From Desulfobulbus sp. (GTDB lineage: Bacteria; Desulfobacterota; Desulfobulbia; Desulfobulbales; Desulfobulbaceae), in NCBI RefSeq assembly GCF_030824455.1, contig NZ_JAVBXR010000115.1, positions 1 through 32,778 of the forward strand: a stretch of 32,778 nt of DNA. Direction: 5' to 3'. Below the pieces are notes generated by a model. The model searched no databases, was not told the origin of the DNA, and saw nothing but the letters and a program-made list of their open reading frames with translations. The position numbers and the translations under genes were made by a program. Positions 28,272 through 32,778 of this stretch are shown piece by piece; the first letter of the stretch is position 1, and the number at the start of each line of letters is the position of its first letter.

Positions 28272-28835
28272 ATGGGGCGCATTATCCTTGTCACCGGCGG
28301 GGCTAGAAGCGGCAAAAGCAGCTTTGCCGAACAGCTGCTTGCCGGCTTTGGTCCCGAGGTCGGCTATATTGCCACGGCTCAGGCGCTGGACGCCGAGATG
28401 GAAGACCGCATTGCCAAGCACCGGCGGCAGCGGCCCGAATCCTGGCGCACCTTTGAGGCGCCGACACGGCCTTCGGCCATCATTGCCGCGCACGGCGAGG
28501 AGGCCTTCGCCGCCCTGCTGCTTGACTGCCTGACCGTGATGATCACCAACCGGATGCTGGCCCAGACCATGGATTGGGATCAGCCGACCGTGGCCCAGTT
28601 GAACGCGGTCGAGGCCGACGTGCTGGCCGAGATCGAGGCGATCATTGCCGCCGCCTCCGCCGGCCGGGCCGATCTGATCGCGGTTACCAACGAGGTGGGC
28701 TGCGGGATTGTGCCGATCAACCCGCTGTCCCGTTTCTTCCGCGACTGCGCCGGCCGGGTCAACCAACGGATGGCCGCCGCCGCCGCGGAAGTCTATTGGG
28801 TGGTCGCCGGCATTCCGGTGCGGATCAAGGGTTAA
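28272..28835 (+). CDS. cobU: Adenosylcobinamide kinase / guanylyltransferase
   Basis: A 187-residue bifunctional enzyme that phosphorylates adenosylcobinamide and then transfers GMP to make adenosyl-GDP-cobinamide. The P-loop GGARSGKS (9-16) is at the N-terminus, and AFAALLLDCLTVMITN and VTNEVGCGIVPINPLSRFFRD are family signatures; the active-site histidine lies in the region around IAKHRRQRPE. The ATG at 28272 gives the expected N-terminus, with GGGTGG upstream as a modest ribosome site. First gene behind the riboswitch; 13 bases to cobS. Confidence 0.95.
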   Translation: MGRIILVTGGARSGKSSFAEQLLAGFGPEVGYIATAQALDAEMEDRIAKHRRQRPESWRTFEAPTRPSAIIAAHGEEAFAALLLDCLTVMITNRMLAQTMDWDQPTVAQLNAVEADVLAEIEAIIAAASAGRADLIAVTNEVGCGIVPINPLSRFFRDCAGRVNQRMAAAAAEVYWVVAGIPVRIKG

Positions 28836-28848
28836 GAGGGAAGGGGAG

Positions 28849-29625
28849 ATGAAGGCGCTCGTGCTGATGATCCAGTTCATGACCCGGTATCCGATTCCGC
28901 TGCAGATCGATTTCACTGCCGAGCGCTTTGTCCAGGGCATGAAATGGATGCCGCTGGTCGGTCTGTTGGCGGCCCTGCCCGCCGTCGCCGGTTTTGCGCT
29001 GGCCGACGCCTGGCTCGGCCGGGAGGTGGCTGCGATTGTCGCGGTGATTCTCCTGATCACTGTCACCGGCGGCCTGCACCTCGACGGCATCGCCGACACC
29101 GCCGACGGGCTGTTCAGCTACCGCTCCCGCGAGCGGATGCTGGAAATCATGCGCGATTCCACTCTGGGGGCCAACGGCGTCATCGCCCTGGTGCTGACCA
29201 TTCTCCTCAAATACATACTCCTTCGCAACATCCCCGCCGACGGCGGCGCCCTGGCCGTACTTATCACGCCGGTGCTGGGCCGCACCGCCCTGACCTGGCA
29301 TTCGGCCTCGGCCCGGTACGCCCGCGAGGAGCGCGGCATCGGCGATTACGTCAATCAGACCGGCTTGGCCCAGGCGGCGGCTGCCACCTTGGTTTCGCTC
29401 GCATTGGTCGCCGGCGCGCTCCTGCTCTTTGGCGTGCCGCTGTCCCGGATTCCCCTGCTGCTCGTTGTGCTCCACCTGCCGCCGATTCTCTTGGCGGTGT
29501 TGTTTGCGCTCTACCTCAAGCGGAGGCTGGGCGGCATCACCGGCGACACCATCGGCGCCAGCATCGAACTTTCGGAAACCCTCAGTTTCCTTGTCTTTCT
29601 TCTTGTCTGGAACTATCCCCTATGA
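28849..29625 (+). CDS. cobS: Adenosylcobinamide-GDP ribazoletransferase (cobalamin-5'-phosphate synthase)
   Basis: A 258-residue integral membrane enzyme that joins adenosyl-GDP-cobinamide with alpha-ribazole (phosphate), the last bond-forming step of cobamide assembly. It has about six to seven hydrophobic helices. The active-site loop HLDGIADTADGLFSYRSRER and MRDSTLGANGVIALV hold the acidic residues of this CDP-alcohol-transferase-like family. A GAGGG/AGGGGAG ribosome region precedes ATG 28849. The stop overlaps the next start (ATGA), so it is translationally coupled to cobC. Confidence 0.95.
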   Translation: MKALVLMIQFMTRYPIPLQIDFTAERFVQGMKWMPLVGLLAALPAVAGFALADAWLGREVAAIVAVILLITVTGGLHLDGIADTADGLFSYRSRERMLEIMRDSTLGANGVIALVLTILLKYILLRNIPADGGALAVLITPVLGRTALTWHSASARYAREERGIGDYVNQTGLAQAAAATLVSLALVAGALLLFGVPLSRIPLLLVVLHLPPILLAVLFALYLKRRLGGITGDTIGASIELSETLSFLVFLLVWNYPL

Positions 29626-30221
29626 ACACCACCACCTTGTATCTCATTCGCCACGGCGAAACCGAACAGAACAAAACCGGCATTCTCATGGGCAGCACCG
29701 ACACCCCGCTCAACGATCACGGCCGTCTCCAGGCCGCATCGCTGCGCGAACGGATCAACGCCCTGCAAGTGGATTCGATCTTTGCCAGCCCGCTCTCACG
29801 GACGGTGGAGACGGCTACCCTGGTTTTTGGCGAGGATGCGCCAATCATCACCGACACCAGTCTCCAGGAATTCCATTTCGGCGATTGGGAGGGCATGCAT
29901 TTTTCCGAGATCGCCAAGCAGTACCCGGACATCTGGCAGATGTGGCTGACCGACTGGGAACAGACCCAGATCCCCGGCGGCGAGATGTTTGCCGCCTTCA
30001 AACACCGGGTGATCAGCGTGGTCGAGGAGATTGTCCGCCACAACCCCGGCAAACGGGTGGCGGTGGTCTCGCACGGCGGTTGCATTCGCTCGCTGTTTGC
30101 CCATTTCTTTTCCGAGTCGGTGTCCAAGGGATACTGGCAATTCAAGGTCGACAACGCCACCCTGAGCGAAATCGAATTCATGGGCGAACTGCCGATCCTC
30201 ATCCGCTTCAACTATCGATAG
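29622..30221 (+). CDS. cobC: Alpha-ribazole phosphatase, histidine phosphatase family
   Basis: A 199-residue phosphoglycerate-mutase-like phosphatase. The catalytic histidine is H11 in LIRHGETEQN; other pocket residues are in FASPLSRTVETA (Arg), LQEFHFGDWEG (Glu) and VVSHGGCIRSL (second His). In the cob pathway it removes the 5'-phosphate from alpha-ribazole phosphate or cobalamin phosphate. Assignment over other family members rests on its place between cobS and cobT; the overlap with cobS and 8 bases to cobT support co-translation. Confidence 0.88.
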   Translation: MNTTTLYLIRHGETEQNKTGILMGSTDTPLNDHGRLQAASLRERINALQVDSIFASPLSRTVETATLVFGEDAPIITDTSLQEFHFGDWEGMHFSEIAKQYPDIWQMWLTDWEQTQIPGGEMFAAFKHRVISVVEEIVRHNPGKRVAVVSHGGCIRSLFAHFFSESVSKGYWQFKVDNATLSEIEFMGELPILIRFNYR

Positions 30222-30229
30222 GAGCCGTC

Positions 30230-31324
30230 ATGGAACTGCTGCAGAAGACCCTGGACGCCATCGCGCCCACCGACCGAGCGGTCATGGCCGCCGCGCAGAA
30301 AGAGATCGATTACTGCCTCAAGCCGCCGGGCAGCCTGGGCAAGTTGGAGGACATCGCCCGCCAGATCGCCGGCATCACCGGGAAGATCCACAACCGTATC
30401 ACCAAGAAGGCGATTGTGGTGATGATGGCCGACAACGGCGTCTGCTCCGAGGGCATCGCCATGTATCCGCAGGATATTACCCGCATCGGGGCCGATTTCG
30501 TCACCTCCGGGCGGATGGGCGTTAATTTCCTGGCCAACTACGCCGGGGCCGACGTCATCGCTGTGGACGTCGGCATCCAGGTGGACGTTGATCTGCCCAA
30601 GGTGCTCAATCGCAAGGTTCGCTACGGCACGGCCAATTTCCTTGAGCAGCCGGCCATGAGCCGGGCCGAGGCGGTGCAGGCGATTGAGGTCGGCATTGAG
30701 GTGACCAACACCGCCATTGACCAGGGCTACGATCTGTTTGGCGCCGGCGAGATCGGCATCGGCAACACCACCGCCAGCAGCGCCGTGCTCTACGGCTTCA
30801 CCGGGGCCCACATCGACCGGGTGGTGGGCCGCGGCGCCGGGTTGACCGATCAGGCCTTTGAACGCAAGAAAGAGGTGGTCAAACAGGCGGTGCGGCTGCA
30901 TCGGCCCGACCCGGACGACGCCCTGGACGTGCTCTCCAAGGTGGGCAGCCTCGACATTGCCGGCATGGCCGGGGTGTATCTGGCCTGCGCGGCGCGGCGC
31001 GTGCCGGTGGTCACCGACGGCCTGATCTCCAACGTCGCGGCGCTGACCGCCATACGGCTCAAGCCCGAGGCGGTCGACTACATGATTCCCTCGCACATCT
31101 CCTTTGAACCGGGGGCCAAACTGCTCAAGGAAATCACCGGCCTGGAGCCGATGCTCGACATGAACATGCGCCTGGGCGAGGGCACCGGCTGCGCCCTGGT
31201 GTTCAGCATTATTGAGGCCGCGCTGCGGATGATCGAAGAAATGGGCACCTTTGCCGCCATAGGGAAATCACGCGATGAAATTGGGAACCACGTCATGGCT
31301 TACCGGGGAGAATTTCCTCGATAA
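30230..31324 (+). CDS. cobT: Nicotinate-nucleotide-dimethylbenzimidazole phosphoribosyltransferase
   Basis: A 364-residue enzyme that activates the lower-ligand base as its alpha-ribotide using nicotinate mononucleotide. Signatures: LKPPGSLGKLEDIARQIAG, VVMMADNGVCSEGI, GRMGVNFLANYAGADV, GAGEIGIGNTTASSA (the nucleotide loop), VTDGLISNVAAL, and the catalytic base E317 in LGEGTGCALVF, the same number as in the Salmonella enzyme. Aggagccgtc supplies the ribosome site before ATG 30230. A longer upstream frame overlaps cobC and is rejected. Its last 50 bases overlap the next gene's start. Confidence 0.96.
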   Translation: MELLQKTLDAIAPTDRAVMAAAQKEIDYCLKPPGSLGKLEDIARQIAGITGKIHNRITKKAIVVMMADNGVCSEGIAMYPQDITRIGADFVTSGRMGVNFLANYAGADVIAVDVGIQVDVDLPKVLNRKVRYGTANFLEQPAMSRAEAVQAIEVGIEVTNTAIDQGYDLFGAGEIGIGNTTASSAVLYGFTGAHIDRVVGRGAGLTDQAFERKKEVVKQAVRLHRPDPDDALDVLSKVGSLDIAGMAGVYLACAARRVPVVTDGLISNVAALTAIRLKPEAVDYMIPSHISFEPGAKLLKEITGLEPMLDMNMRLGEGTGCALVFSIIEAALRMIEEMGTFAAIGKSRDEIGNHVMAYRGEFPR

Positions 31325-31874
31325 CGCCCGTCTGGTCGAGGGCCGGGTCGACTTTGTCGAGCTGCTGGTTTACACCTGGGATCGGGACATGCGGGCCAAG
31401 GTGGTCTCCTGGCTCGACGCCCTGGCCGGGCTGGATCTTGAATACACCCTCCACCTGCCCACCGACGCGGCAGCCGGGGCCTGGGAGGCCGCCCGGTTTT
31501 TCGCCGAGAGCGGCTTCCCCCTGCTCAACATGACCCTGCATCCCCTGCCGGGTTGGCGCGATCTCGCCTGGCCCGCCCTGGTTTCAGTGGAAAATCTGAT
31601 CGATCAGGTCGAGTTCCACCCGCGTTTCACCTTTGACCTCACCCACAGCCTGCTGGGCAGGCCCTTGCCCGACCATTACCTGCCCCACATCGTTGAACTC
31701 CACCTCTCCGGCTTCGACGGCCGGAACGATCACCTGCCGCTCGACGACGCCACCCTGCAGCGGGCGCTCCCCTATCTGCAGGAGGATCGGCTGGTCTGTT
31801 TTGAGATCTTTGATCTGGACGAGGCCCTGGGGGCCGTGGACAAGGTGCGAGGAGCGGCGTCGCCCCCGGCTTAA
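31275..31874 (+). CDS. TIM-barrel (xylose isomerase/AP endonuclease 2-like) protein, CbiR candidate
   Basis: A 199-residue protein with an alternating beta/alpha pattern from the start: MKLGTTSWL (strand 1), VDFVELLVYTW (2), LEYTLHLPTD (3), FPLLNMTLHP (4), FTFDLTHSLLG (5-6), VELHLSGFDGRNDHLP (7), RLVCFEIFDLDEAL (8). It also shows His/Asp/Glu residues at strand ends suitable for a metal. The family is broad. CbiR from Akkermansia, a cobamide-remodelling amidohydrolase of this superfamily, makes it a reasonable candidate because this gene closes a cob operon; its length is shorter than I recall for CbiR. The ATG overlaps cobT by 50 bases, and the stop shares TTAA with the convergent hydrolase gene. 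Function is inferred. Confidence 0.65.
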   Translation: MKLGTTSWLTGENFLDNARLVEGRVDFVELLVYTWDRDMRAKVVSWLDALAGLDLEYTLHLPTDAAAGAWEAARFFAESGFPLLNMTLHPLPGWRDLAWPALVSVENLIDQVEFHPRFTFDLTHSLLGRPLPDHYLPHIVELHLSGFDGRNDHLPLDDATLQRALPYLQEDRLVCFEIFDLDEALGAVDKVRGAASPPA

Positions 31875-32778
31875 TCGGAAGAAGCGATGGGGCAGGTCAG
31901 CTGTTGCTGGAAAAAGGGGGGAATCATCCGGTCGATCAGGCAGCGGGTGCGCCAGGGAAAGCGGCCGTCGATGAAGCCGACGTGGCCGCCGTGGGTTTGG
32001 ACGGCCAGGCGCACGCCGGGTCCGATCTGCTCCGGGCCGGGGACGTTGCCCGGGTACATGAAGGGATCGTCCAGGCTGTGGAGGATCAGGGTCGGGGTGG
32101 TGATGCGGTGGAGATAGCCGATGGAACTGCAGCGCTGGTAATAGTCGTCGGCCCCGGCAAAACCATTGAGCGGCGCAGTCACCTGCTGGTCGTACTCCCA
32201 CAGGGTGCGGACCCGGTCCAAGTCAACCCGCAGCGGCGATTCCACGGCGGCGAATTTCCGGCGATAGGCCTGTTTTAGCCGGGAGAGCAGGTAGTGCTGG
32301 TAGATCCGTGAGCCGCCCTGCTCCAGCCGCCGGGCCGCATCAGCCAGCACAAAGGGCACGGACACCGCCGCCGCCGCCTGCAGCAAGGAGGTCGATCCCG
32401 CGATGCCCAAATAGCGGAGCAGCAGGTTGCCGCCCAGGGAAAAGCCAAGGGCCGCCGCAACCGGCCGGCCGCTGGCCTGGAGGTGGCGTAAAACCTCAGC
32501 CAGATCCTCGACGGCCCCGGAGTGGTAGGTGCGGGGCAAGCGATTGGGCTCGCCGCTGCAGCCGCGCAGATGCATGAATACCGGTTGCATCCCGGCCCGG
32601 CAGAGGGTGTCCATCACCGGCAGGGCGTAGTGGGAGCGGAGGTTGCCCTCCAGGCCGTGGAGCATCAGCACCGTGGGGCCGCTGTGGCCGTCTGCCCAGG
32701 CGAGATCGATGAAATCGCCATCCGCCAGTTCCACCCGTTCCCGCCTGAGCGGCAGGGCAGGGCGGGTGCGGAAGAATT
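31871..32778 (-). CDS. YheT-type alpha/beta hydrolase, 5' end outside window
   Basis: About 300 residues are seen; the frame remains open to the right edge (FFRTRPALPLRRERVELADG reads on), so the start lies beyond it. The alpha/beta-hydrolase core is clear: LMLHGLEGNLRSHY (oxyanion region), the nucleophile elbow AALGFSLGGNLLLRYLG, the acid in LILHSLDDPFM and the catalytic His in QTHGGHVGFIDG. HLRGCSGEPNRLPRTYHSG is typical of the YheT/EMB8 subfamily. Substrates are poorly defined. It converges with the cob operon; both stops lie in one TTAA (31871-31874). Confidence 0.9.
   Translation of the reverse strand, partial: FFRTRPALPLRRERVELADGDFIDLAWADGHSGPTVLMLHGLEGNLRSHYALPVMDTLCRAGMQPVFMHLRGCSGEPNRLPRTYHSGAVEDLAEVLRHLQASGRPVAAALGFSLGGNLLLRYLGIAGSTSLLQAAAAVSVPFVLADAARRLEQGGSRIYQHYLLSRLKQAYRRKFAAVESPLRVDLDRVRTLWEYDQQVTAPLNGFAGADDYYQRCSSIGYLHRITTPTLILHSLDDPFMYPGNVPGPEQIGPGVRLAVQTHGGHVGFIDGRFPWRTRCLIDRMIPPFFQQQLTCPIASSD

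Noticed and set aside
29429..30229. Possible N-terminal extension of cobT
   Set aside because: It overlaps cobS and cobC in another frame; ATG 30230 with an AGGAG site gives the normal CobT length.

Overview
The window looks like chromosomal core and accessory DNA of a GC-rich, Gram-negative anaerobe. The best guess is a deltaproteobacterial (Desulfobacterota, Desulfobulbales-like) sulfate reducer. The grounds are an outer-membrane assembly protein (BamA) with an N-terminal extension, a HypD-like glycyl radical enzyme with its activase, a selenocysteine tRNA, an anaerobic-style cob operon behind a cobalamin riboswitch, and several HD-GYP proteins. The taxon is inferred from gene content and was not tested by alignment.

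Layout. 1-186: 5' part of a secreted protein leaving the left edge (minus). 510-1912: nfeD-qmcA membrane-quality pair (plus). 2055-5317: glycyl radical activase plus a hydroxyproline-dehydratase-like glycyl radical enzyme (plus). 5349-6689: BtuF-like binding protein and a small acidic-tailed protein (minus). 6808-6905: selC tRNA-Sec, followed by 440 bp of degraded-looking DNA. 7350-8603: TrhA/hemolysin III and a SLOG-type 'molybdenum carrier' protein (minus). 8940-9506: Tat-exported MepK-like peptidase (plus). 9567-11516: icd-comF (minus). 11804-19719: plsC-like acyltransferase, bamA, mfd and a YrfG-like nucleotidase (plus). 19823-27119: a minus-strand block of a FadL-like porin, a cyclic-nucleotide-domain/PhcB-like methyltransferase, two paralogous membrane HD-GYP proteins and a coiled-coil membrane protein. 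27393-27839: CAP-domain protein. 27940-31874: cobalamin riboswitch and cobU-cobS-cobC-cobT-cbiR-like operon (plus). 31871-32778: YheT-type hydrolase leaving the right edge (minus).

How it fits together. The cob operon carries out nucleotide-loop assembly (CobU, CobS, CobC, CobT) and ends in a TIM-barrel protein that may be the remodeling enzyme CbiR; the BtuF-like protein could feed corrinoid into it. The most unusual unit is 20801-27119. A hydrophobic-compound porin, a methyltransferase of the family that makes 3-hydroxy-fatty-acid methyl ester signals, and two related membrane c-di-GMP phosphodiesterases lie head to tail, the last three with a 4-bp start/stop overlap or a 12-bp gap. I propose this as a candidate lipid-signal synthesis/uptake/response system wired to c-di-GMP. 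No direct functional evidence is available from sequence alone.
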